Source: Chrysaora quinquecirrha
Taxonomy: Eukaryota; Cnidaria; Scyphozoa; Semaeostomeae; Pelagiidae
DNA length: 64,000 nt
NCBI GenBank assembly: GCA_014526335.1
Contig: JACTAT010000016.1
Span: 4,921,478-4,985,477 of the forward strand
Direction: 5' to 3'
The number at the start of each line of letters is the position of its first letter. The stretch's first letter is position 1. Under the pieces are notes generated by a model that worked only from the letters and a program-made list of their open reading frames with translations, did no database searches and had not been told where the DNA came from. The translations under genes were made by a program, and so were the position numbers. Below, in pieces: positions 32,766 to 41,880 of the stretch.

Positions 32766-33282
32766 TCAGTTTGCTAATTCATCAAAATCAGCATGTCGCC
32801 AATCCTCTACTTTCCAGGTTATTTCATTATCAGTTATGTCATTACTGTGTTCCAGCATTACAATTTGATACCTGTCACTTGAAAACTTATTTGCCAACGT
32901 CTTCTTGTTCATGAAGCAAACTACTACTGGTATTGTGTACGTTCTTGTTTTGCTCGAATATTTATTACTAATTATGACGCCATTTTTCAATGCCTCAATC
33001 GTGGAATAGTTAATTCTTTCTGACGTTTCCCTTGTAAAGTCAAAGATGACATACATTTCACCTTGCCACGCGTATGCCACGTCTTTCATTGCGCTTGATG
33101 TCAAATAGAGTGCTCGTTTGTTGGCCATTATGTATTTACCTAAGTAGGTATGTCTTGCCAGAATTTCCCTTCTCATCCACAACAAACGTTATCTCTCTTG
33201 GGCCCTGTGCTCGTATCAAATTCATTACAGCGAACTGCCAGTTTCGTAGTTTCAATTTCTCAAATTTCTCATGCGATTTTGT
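32766..33282 (-). pseudogene. Rep-like superfamily 3 helicase relic (endogenous CRESS-DNA-type)
   Basis: On the minus strand, 33282-33140 encodes a segment ending in a Walker A motif (GNSGKT) preceded by a tryptophan-glutamine motif (NWQ) as in Rep helicases. After a frame change near 33,137, the ORF 33185-32766 continues with Walker B-like VIFDFTRE, a middle motif (GVIISNKY) and a C-terminal sensor-like region (SSDRYQI). Order and spacing match the helicase half of Rep proteins from circular single-stranded DNA viruses and some plasmids. The HUH endonuclease half is not seen, and the frameshift and absence of a start mark it as a relic. It could also derive from a cellular or transposon-borne Rep. 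Confidence 0.7.
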
Positions 33283-33289
33283 GTCATGA

Positions 33290-33379
33290 TCTCAAGAGAA
33301 TCGGACCATATGAACACACATTTGCGCTAATGGTCATCATCATCATCATCACCATATGAACACACATTTGCGCTAATGG

Positions 33380-33461
<82 letters not shown>

Positions 33462-34140
33462 TATCATCATCATCATCATCATCACCATCACCATGACCAT
33501 CACCACCACCACCACCACCACCACCACCACCACCACCACCACCACCACCACCACCACCACCACCACCACCACCACCACCACCACCACCACCACCACCACC
33601 ACCACCACCACCACCACCACCACCACCACCGATCACCACCGATCACCACCGATCACCACCGATCACCACCGATCACCACCGATCACCACCGATCACCACC
33701 GATCACCACCGATCATCAATCATCATCACCACCAATCATCAATCATCATCACCACCAATCATCAATCATCATCACCACCAATCATCAATCATCGTCACCA
33801 TCAATCATCGTCACCATCAATCATCGTCACCATCAATCATCGTCACCATCAATCATCGTCACCATCAATCATCGTCACCATCAATCATCGTCACCATCAA
33901 TCATCGTCACCATCAATCATCGTCACCATCAATCATCGTCACCATCAATCATCATCACCATCAATCATCATCACCATCAATCATCATCACCATCAATCAT
34001 CATCACCATCAATCATCATCACCATCAATCATCATCACCATCATCATCAATCATCATCATCATCAATCATCATCATCATCAATCATCATCATCATCAATC
34101 ATCATCAATCATCATCATCAATCATCACTTTGCCACTACC
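33290..34140. repeat. Compound satellite with higher-order units
   Basis: In order: two copies of a unit containing 'ccatatgaacacacatttg', (CAT)n, (CAC)n to about 33,630, nine copies of the decamer GATCACCACC, a 'aatcatcatcaccacc'-type block, about ten copies of the 16-mer AATCATCGTCACCATC, about six copies of its AATCATCATCACCATC variant, and then (AATCATCATC)n. The 292-codon plus ORF and the Gly/Asp/Val-rich minus ORFs are satellite translations. Confidence 0.95.
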
Positions 34141-34590
34141 AGCGCCATGATAATGATGATCAACCATCTTCATAGCTATCATCATCATCACTATCACCAC
34201 CGCCACAACCAGAGTCATGATGATGATGATCAATCATCTTCATCATCGTCATAATTGTCTTTATCATCGAATGTATGAAGATGTTTGGAAGAAATGGGAT
34301 CATCAGCACTACCACTACCACCACCCCTACCACCAACACCACAACCACCCTGCCACTATAACGACAACCACCTTACCACCAGCACGACAACCACCCCTAC
34401 CACCACCACCACCACAACCAGCATCATGATCATCGTGGTCATCATCATTATCGTCATAACCACCACCATTATCGCCATAATCGTTATCGTCATCGTTGTG
34501 CATAGTGACAAACATCTTTCATCCTTTGACTGAAATAGCTGTATTCAACCAGAGTCGTTCTGCGAACATGCCCAAGGGGCCCCTATTTTT
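34141..34590. repeat. Repeat family R, right part
   Basis: A CAT/CAC satellite leading to a unique end (34,485-34,590) that matches 4715-4815, sharing 'gtcatcgttgtgcata', 'caaccagagtcgttc' and 'cgaacatgccca'. With 28348-28767 it may form a single copy split by later insertions. Confidence 0.75.
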
Positions 34591-35217
34591 CAGTGATAAA
34601 ATGATTTTGTGTGTAGTGTTGAACGTTAAATATTTACAGTTATAACAATTTTCAATGGAAGAAATTTTGATTTCCGGAAACATGAACACTCAATACACCT
34701 TTCAACTAAGGGCCTCGTTTTCAAAAAAAATTTGGCCACTGAATTTTTTTTTTACTTCAGATTCGAAATATGGTACGTTCTTATGCATCACATCTAGTGG
34801 TTGTAAAACAACAATGCAACTTTTTATGCAATACATTTTTCAGCGCTTTTCATGATGTACCTTTCTTTTTGGTGCAATCTTTAGCGGATGGGGATCGACT
34901 AAAAGTTCGAAGAGTACGGGACTGAATGTTTTTCACCAATGTTACAACACGGCAACTTGATTTGATGAAAAGGAAGGGAGTTACGTTAGATTCTTTTAAA
35001 ATCTCTTTTCAATTAGAAAAGTTTGTGTTATCAGAAGAAAGATTCGATGGGGATAAGATATAGTTTGAGTTGACAAATTTTTGATTTATCATGTGTTCGA
35101 TTTCTTTACAATATGTCCTCTGGATATAAAAATTCTCCTGGTCAATTTGTTTCACCAAATATGCAAAGAGAATTTTAAGTTTTTATGAAATTTAATTGAT
35201 TTTTTTTACTCTTCTAG
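34591..35217. other. No gene seen; MITE fragment near 34,692
   Basis: 'aatacacctttcaac' and 'gggcctcgttttcaaaa' at 34,692-34,735 match one arm of the foldback at 49,780. The rest is AT-rich with no supported coding exon. Confidence 0.5.
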
Positions 35218-35262
35218 ACCAAGAACGAAATACGAACGGCAATGCAGCACAAGGGCAAACAG
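35218..35262 (+). CDS. Candidate 45-bp mini-exon, phase 1-1
   Basis: Pyrimidine tract TTTTTTTTACTCTTCTAG then 45 bases ending at donor GTGAGC. In the phase-1 frame it encodes Gln/Asn/Gly-rich residues (QERNTNGNAAQGQT) without a stop. It is outside the duplicated block, immediately before it. Similar phase-1 mini-exons follow at 37,176 and 41,419. Confidence 0.45.
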
Positions 35263-35489
35263 GTGAGCTGATTCAATTCAGCATTGATTAGTTTTCCTTC
35301 ACAAAACCTACGCCTAACCATTCTTCTATGTTACCAACAGCCATCTGAGTTACACTCTTCTTGTATTAGAGTATTGTTTATAAGATCATTCAAGCTCAGA
35401 ATCATCCTATTTTTAAGAATATTATAAGAATATTGCTTATCGCATTCTTTTTTTCATAATAGCTTAGATATTTCTTTTCTAATGTTTAG

Positions 35490-35539
35490 GTAAGGCAGGA
35501 CAACAACTCAGTAAAAGACGTATTGCAATGCAGAGATAG
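35490..35539 (+). CDS. Candidate terminal mini-exon with stop (copy 1)
   Basis: The acceptor TTCTTTTCTAATGTTTAG precedes 'gtaaggcagg'. In phase 1 the frame reads a basic tail (AGQQLSKRRIAMQR) and stops at TAG 35537-35539. It would end a short isoform of the four-TM gene before the NACHT exon. The left edge of the duplication falls within its pyrimidine tract. A chance stop in a pseudo-exon is also possible. Confidence 0.35.
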
Positions 35540-36112
35540 TTCTATTCTGCGCGATTCAAAAAGACTAAAATTATCATACATGTTGAATATAAAGTTTCCT
35601 AGGCTCCTGGGGTGTACATGACTGATATGATGACATTAAACTTTCGTTCGACCGTTTCCTCGTGATGACATGTAATTATTTTTGACCATGTTCCCCTAAA
35701 ACCATATCAGGTTTGAAAAAATAAAAAAACTTTAAGAATATATCCAGGCTAAAAAACGATCAATTCTCAAGAATATCAAGGCAGGACAAAATTTCTAGTA
35801 TTCTTATGAAAAAAGAGTCATGTCTAATAATTTGTTGATATTTTTTGCAGCAATTTTATTCTACTTCTTATTTCAATGCTCCCTAATTTAAGTCGCACTT
35901 TGCAAGTTTCCTTGTTTTCATATATGCCTCTCATACTTTATTTACTTGTTCTGTCAGACTGCTGTAGATCTTCTTAATTTCAACTGTTCCTCCATATCCT
36001 CCATTGTTACGTTCGTAAAATCAGTGAAGACATTGCTGAAAAACAGAATAATTATTGGGGCATACTAAAAAATATTTTTCCATTTGACGATCTAACGTCA
36101 GAATTAGGGCAA
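35540..36112. other. No gene seen (duplicated in copy 2)
   Basis: AT-rich; no ORF over 60 codons or structured repeat that I can support. Confidence 0.5.
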
Positions 36113-36375
36113 GACTACGTTTGCTCGATGCCGGCACAATTTGAAAACGGAACAAATTGTAACGGCAGTAAAATTTTTGCTAGCGTTCACACAATACCGG
36201 CAGAATTTAAAAACGACACTATTTTGAAATTGTGCCTACTAGAGTTCCGTTTTTAAATTGTGCCGTTTTCAAATTGTACCGGGACATTTTTATTCCTTCT
36301 TCGTGTGAACGGGAGGCCGATCCGTAAAATTTTTGTTCCGTTTTCAAATTGTGCCGGCATCGTGTGAACATAGTC
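36113..36375. mobile_element. 263-bp MITE with GACTAYGTTYNCNCG termini (copy 1)
   Basis: The inverted ends share about 44 bases, including CGATGCCGGCACAATTTG and AAACGGAACAAA. Internal direct and inverted copies of 'ccggcaca', 'ttgaaaacgg' occur. The flanks are 'caa' and 'taa'. The end pattern (GAC, then GTT-y-ACACG) is like the MITE at 2925-3826, suggesting one superfamily. Confidence 0.85.
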
Positions 36376-37175
36376 TAAGGTAGCACAATATCGTGGTCTC
36401 TCTATGAGTATTTCAGCAGGTGCAGACAACACAAAAATCTTACGGATGAAAACATCTTTGCACCCAGAAAATTAGAACCTAAATAATAACGCACACATAA
36501 GCTATATATTCACCAACTTCACCATCTACTGCACCAAAATTTCAAGAACATGTTTTCTTCCGACCCTAGTACCCTTATTTTCATCTTGGGGAAATTTGGT
36601 TATTATCGCCGTTATTTCGTAAAAACTATCTTAATTATTGTGTTTGTCTCATATCGGAAATGAGAACAAGTCATCAGTTGCTGTTTTGCCAAAAGTTCCA
36701 TCTTTGTAAATAGTTATCGCATGAATTTGTCCAAAATATTAGAGAAAACGAAAAACTTGTGACGTGATTTGAAAAGAAGCTCCAAAATTTCGCGTAAAAT
36801 AATGTGCATCTCAACAAGATGAGGAGCTATGATGTCTCTTAACTGGGGAGTTCTGATACAAAATATCAAATCCTTCTTTGTTGCCTACTTAGTATCACCA
36901 AGCACTAAGTGAGCAATATGAAAGCAGAACCAATTAGGAACATACATACAAGCTTTTTGGCTGACACTGCATAGAGTATACGTCCAAAAACTCCAAAACA
37001 GTTTAGCAAGATAGCATATCCTCCTTTGTTGCTTACTTTAAATCACCGAGGATAGAAACGAAAAACATAATTATTTATGAGAAAATGTGTCTCCATCTGT
37101 GTTTCCACTGAATGTTGAAAATGTTGGCCCTAGTTTGTTTTAACCTTAATGTATTTCTTCTGTTTCCTCTGCCAG
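36376..37175. other. No gene seen (duplicated in copy 2)
   Basis: AT-rich intron-like sequence with a pyrimidine tract before the exon at 37,176. Confidence 0.5.
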
Positions 37176-37241
37176 GCTCAAACTCAAATGCAAATAGAAT
37201 TGTTGCTAGGAATCAGTTGGAAATAAACAGCGGCCAAATTG
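37176..37241 (+). CDS. Candidate 66-bp mini-exon, phase 1-1 (copy 1)
   Basis: Acceptor TTTCCTCTGCCAG and donor GTGAGC bound 66 bases with a stop-free phase-1 frame (SNSNANRIVARNQLEINSGQ). Ser/Asn/Gln content resembles the exon at 35,218. Identical in copy 2 (53,854-53,919). Confidence 0.45.
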
Positions 37242-38750
37242 GTGAGCCCTTTTCAATATTTTCCACATTGATTAGTCTCGCTTAAAAATGCTTTCCACTT
37301 CTTTTATTCATCAACCTATGAGCTCGTAGGATGTAGCTAGATTACCAAAGAATTGGCGTTCTAGTAAACTAGCTTTTTAGTTTTAATATGGTTCGGATTC
37401 AAAAGTCGCAAAATTGAAAAAAATTATCTTTCTCTGCCAATTATTCTGATTGTTGCTTTGTTGAAATTTTTCGTTTGATTTCTGAATCGCTAGGAAATTA
37501 ACTTCAAACAAAGTTATATTTATGTAGACGAAAATTAACTCGTCACTTTAATTAATTGATTCTTTTACCAGACGAAACACAATCTTGCAATTTGCTTGCA
37601 AAAACAATCCAGATATTTTCCCCAGGATAGCTCTTTAATGAATGCAATATTATAAAAAGTTCTGTTTTGCAATTTATAGAGTGCTAAATTAACTAGAGTT
37701 CAAGTTAATGAGAAATATTATTCTCTGCTTTGGACTAAGGAAATGCCTACCCGAGTAGAGGAAGCTAAAATGTGGTTCCTCTACGTAGTTTCTGAGAAGT
37801 ATTTTGTTCTTTTGAATGCGAGTTTGAGAGACGGATGTAGAGCTTAGACTTGTTGTAGAAAAGTTGCATTCCGGTGCTTTTTAGAATAGAAAAAGGATGA
37901 TTGGATGTTTCTTCAAACCGGTTTGACAAGATTTCCGACCCATGAATGTCTGCTGAAGGCTGGGACAAATTATCAGTTTTTTTTCGAAAGTTTTAGGAAT
38001 TGCATCCAAGTTACAAGCAGAGTTGAAAAAATAAATATTTACTTTGAAAATGCGACAAAATATTTACGTTACGCATGATGGCCACTTGAATTTTGCCTTC
38101 AATGTACATCAGCACTTTTTTGCTGTACAAAGTTCACAATGTTTAGATTTTTTTTCCTTTTGGAGCATCTGTGATGCCGAACCCAGTGGATGTGCACTGA
38201 GAAAGTAGTATCGCTAGTTGTACGAGATGCTGACTGTGGATGGTTTGTTTCTGACCATGCAAGATTAAAAGATGGAACACTAAACCCTTTGTTTACCACC
38301 ATAAGTAATATTCAACATAACATACTCAAATCTTTCAGTAAGGTAGATATGTGTCAAGAAAAAACAAAATGAAAGTGCTATCAAAAAGCTGCAGACAAAG
38401 TATTTACTTTTCTCACTATGCCATTTACTTTCATACAAATAAATACTTTTCACTTTACAATTAGGCCAATATTTTCTTTGACTTAACAGTGGCAATTTAG
38501 GCCGAAAATATTGAAATATTCAACCATTATGAAAAAGAAAAGCGTGGAGGAAATTGTCATATAATGACCATGTATTACTCCATGTAAAAACACATGAATG
38601 AAGTCTGTATCTTGGAACTTGTCAGTAGGATTCCTTTTTCTATTTCGCTTTTACGGACTTTGCGACGCCTACCCACACTTTGGACCTATCCCACAACTGA
38701 CTAACCGTGTTAAACCTAAAACAAGGCAAAGAGAAAGCTTCTTATGTTCA
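37242..38750. other. No gene seen (duplicated in copy 2)
   Basis: Short ORFs on both strands (37765-37968, 38099-38302, 38190-38372, 38280-38495) overlap one another and show no recognised domain. Some may be decayed PLE sequence leading into 38,990. Confidence 0.4.
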
Positions 38751-38989
38751 TGAGTGAAGCTACAAACAATATTGAAATCCTTTCTTCCAGTCTGCTCGTC
38801 TAAAAACTTCAACAAAGCAAAGTATTTTTCAGCTTTCATTGACGCTCAGTGCAAGGTTAGTCTCACCTACATGTACTTTGCTCTTCCATCTGATGATGAA
38901 AGGGAACCAACAAGTCACAAAGAACCACACAAGCATACATCACAAGTTTAAATTTTTTCAAGATTTAACTACTGCTACGCACGCGATTT

Positions 38990-39560
38990 GTGCTACTCAG
39001 CAACAATGATAGTCGAAAACATGTTGAGTTTTTGACTATAAAGAGAAATTCGGATTGTTTGCCTCCACACAGAAAAGTTGGTTGTTTACTAATTTCGTAC
39101 CTGTGTGCTGCCAGGTACATAGATCGCACTTCTCAGAGATTAGAAGAGAGGGTCAAACACCATGTTCCTACTAACATTTGCAACCACAACTTTTGGTTAA
39201 GAAAGCAACCACCCCGCAACTCTAGGCAACAGTTGTGCGATGCTGCCATAACACAACAATTATTAGATCACCCAGAGTGTGCAGAGAATTACAACGAGGA
39301 TTGTTTCGAATAATTGGCGATCTAGATCCTTGTTTTACCTTTCTCACCAGTTCGCTTTCTCACCTGGACTTTTCAATTAATGTCCATTGTTCTTCCCGCC
39401 GAAAGCTGATTGGTGTTTAAAACACAATGCCAATTCAGCTTCTCTTCCCGATTGGTGCATTTCGAGCCGCATCTGCGTATATATTCCGCCTAAGTTTTGT
39501 TTCGGCCTGTTTCTGTTGTTCATACTCTGAAGAGTATCAGACGAAAAAAGATTTTGTGTA
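38990..39560 (+). mobile_element. Penelope-like element family A remnant with GIY-YIG domain (copy 1)
   Basis: The ORF 38990-39313 contains a recognisable GIY-YIG-type segment (YIDRTSQRLEERVKHHV and LLDHPECAENYNEDCF), the nuclease attached to PLE reverse transcriptases. The normal GIY/YIG tyrosine-glycine pair is partly degraded (YIDRT). The untranslated module that follows (39,310-39,560) matches 24,240-24,560 and contains CCAAT boxes, a TATA-like 'gtatatattcc' and a conserved hairpin ATACTC-TGAA-GAGTAT at about 39,522-39,537. Confidence 0.75.
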
Positions 39561-39569
39561 TGTCCAAAA

Positions 39570-40087
39570 ATGTTTCTGCTGCTTGTCGAAAATGTAAATA
39601 GAAATTCCACCACTCGGAAAACGAAAGTCCCAAAAGTCTATTTTGTCCCAGAAGTTTCTGTTTACGTGTTTGGTCATATGAAGAAAACTCGGACTTGGAA
39701 AACTTTAACAATTTTGTCCAAAAATTCCAACTTTTCCACCTGGCGCTGTTTTATGGGCTTGTCTGTTGGTTGACATTGGATCTTTATAAAACGCAAATTA
39801 AAGATCCTCGGAAGGTTTCAAAAGCGGCCTGGTTTGCAAGGTTTTTTAGGTGCAGTAGTTTTAGCTCGTCCAGTATTGAATGTACACTTCAGAAATTGAA
39901 ATTTATTCTTTTGAAGCATAATGTGGGGCGTGTCATCAAAAAGGCCCTCATTAAAACTGCTAAAATGATGAGTGATGCTTTCGAATATTTTTTGAAGAAT
40001 ATTTTATCACTTAGTGTTGCAAACGAAAAAATATATTGTATAATTGTTCAACTTTCCGAAAAATGCCGATTCCAAAGACATCTTTAG
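39570..40087 (+). pseudogene. Unidentified ORF downstream of PLE A module (copy 1)
   Basis: The frame 39695-40087 (130 codons) overlaps a shorter frame starting at 39570. It is Lys/Phe/Leu-rich (KFILLKHNVGRVIKKALIKTAKMM) with no recognised domain. Its position right after the PLE terminal module suggests the start of a PLE reading frame in a tandem pseudo-LTR arrangement, which is inference. It ends where the family B element begins. Confidence 0.3.
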
Positions 40088-40092
40088 TTTTC

Positions 40093-41235
40093 AGGAAACC
40101 GCAGTAGTTTTATAAATTTGAGAACGAAGAAGTACACTACGAAAAAATTTGAATTGTTCATATTACATATTCAATCATTCAAGACAAATCCATGTTTAAT
40201 TGTTAAATAATTGAGCAACTTAATTCAACAAGTCCATTTTGAATCGTTTCGGGCCTTTCAAAGGTCCATCACCATCAAATTAAATGTAAAAAATTCAAGT
40301 TAATTTATACTTTTCTCAGACAATGATAATTACAAGGGAAAAAATTACAGATCTAAAGAAAATTACGGAATGCTACAATGATAAGGTACATAGGGACTAC
40401 TAACAAAGAGACCGAGTGAAAGAAAAAAGTAACAAGGACCAAACAAATTAACATGGACCAAATTAACAGGTCCAAAAAAAAACAAGGAAATTAGAATAAT
40501 TCAAGGGGGATGAAAGACTGTTGTGAGTTAAGAAGCGGGCGGTCACATAAAATGAGTATAGACATTCATGAATAAGAAGATCGTATGAATTGTTGGCTTT
40601 TGAAAGAATGGAGAAGTCTTAAAGAGAAGCCAAATGACCAGACTGAAAGATGTGTTCAAGAATAGAAGATGGACTTGCTTTTATGCTTTGACCAAGTTTA
40701 TTTATTTCCAAATGCTCTCTAGATCAAACTGTGATGTGGCGGGTAGTTTTCCCATAGCACAAGGCAAGTATGAGGTGGGATTTTATCCTTAACAGGAAAG
40801 AAAGTGGAAATACGTTTGGGTTGTGTAAAAACAATACTAACTTTGATTTCAGGGTAACACTGTTTAAGAAGGCGAGATATTTTTGTCTTGACTAGTAAGC
40901 TGTAATGGCCCAAAACGGCAAGCATAGTGTAAGAGAAGGTTTATTGGGAGTGACTGTTGGGGGTTGTTTAGCAACAAATCTGTTTTCAAGAAACGTTTTT
41001 ATAACCGAGTTGACAAGATTAGTGGGAAAGCAATTGTGTCAGAGATTTCTTTCGTGCTAGTGAGTTCAAGATGTAAGCTAACATATGAAGAACAAATGTG
41101 AAAAGCACGATAAATAAGAACTTTAACAAGGTTCATTTTGTATTTATTAGGTGTTAAGCTAGCAAAATCATTTTGCCTGCAAAGCAACAACGTAATATGT
41201 TTTTCTTTACGGCATAATTTCTGCTGGAAGTTTTT
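40093..41235 (-). mobile_element. Penelope-like element family B, 5'-truncated (copy 1)
   Basis: The minus strand encodes the C-terminal RT/linker region of a PLE: 41190-40999 (VLIYRAFHICSSYVSLHLE), then 40925-40719 (HYSLLVKTKISRLLKQCY, STFFPVKDKIPP), then a GIY-YIG tail near 40,690-40,500 in other frames. The 3' end shares 'gaaaccgcag' with the element at 29,306. A decayed hammerhead core sits at 40246-40277 (GAAAC box kept, CTGATGA box altered). The RT palm is missing. Confidence 0.75.
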
Positions 41236-41418
41236 GTTGTCTTTAATGAAGTTTCGTATAAATTTTGGTATAAATTATCCGCGATTTCACTCACCATTCA
41301 GTCCTTCTTTCCATCTGAAAAATACTTCTACGCCTCAAAATACTTCTGATCAATTTGTTTGTAATATGCAAAATTTAATTTGTTTCAAAAATCAAGCTTG
41401 TATGTTTTCCTGTTCTAG

Positions 41419-41442
41419 ATACATATGAAAGGGAACAAATCG
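41419..41442 (+). CDS. Candidate 24-bp micro-exon, phase 1-1 (copy 1)
   Basis: Acceptor TTTTCCTGTTCTAG and donor GTGAGCTG flank 24 bases encoding TYEREQI in phase 1. The donor context 'ggtgagctgattt' is the same as at 35,263. Identical in copy 2 (58,101-58,124). Very short, so support rests on signals and phase only. Confidence 0.35.
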
Positions 41443-41639
41443 GTGAGCTGATTTTAATGAATCTAGATTTATTACTTGTTCTTCATTGACCTTGCCTGAT
41501 CCTGTATTTGAAGTTTACATTCATTTTATTTCAAATTTCTTTTCATTTTTCCTTGAAATTTTTCTTGAAATTGTTTTTATGTCTAATTTATGGATATTTA
41601 TTTTCCATACTTCTTCACTCGCTAAACAATTTTGTTTTA

Positions 41640-41880
41640 GTTGTACAAAACTTCAGAATTGCGATAAACAGCGGAAACATTTTCAGGCATAAACATTTTT
41701 TCGTCTGACACTCCTCAGAGTATGAACGTCAGAAACAGACCGAAACAATAAACTAAGGCGGAATTTATACCCAGATGCCGCTCGAAATGCACCAATCAGA
41801 AAGAGCAGCTGAATTGGCATTTTGATTTAAACACCAATCAGCTTTCAGCGGGAAGTACAATACGATAAATTGACTAAACT
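41640..41880 (-). mobile_element. PLE family A terminal module in inverse orientation (copy 1)
   Basis: Reverse complement of the module at 39,310-39,560 and 24,240-24,560, with the same CCAAT-, TATA- and hairpin-bearing order. With the plus-strand copy at 39,310 it forms an inverted pair enclosing about 2.1 kb that includes the family B element. Three of the four substitutions I found between duplication copies fall here. Confidence 0.7.

Noticed and set aside
33327..34254. Long ORFs of poly-Thr/Ile/His/Ser (plus) and poly-Val/Gly/Asp (minus)
   Set aside because: They are frame translations of a trinucleotide and higher-order satellite; no start context, domain or splice structure.
34761..34772. 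12-base micro-exon (acceptor TTTACTTCAG, donor GTACGT)
   Set aside because: Phase fits 1-1, but it is too short to support by signals alone and it borders a MITE fragment.
39520..39547. Hammerhead core (CTGAAGA...GAAA) in PLE family A module
   Set aside because: Stem II would be only two pairs. A simple conserved hairpin (ACTC-TGAR-GAGT) explains the conserved bases in all three copies better.
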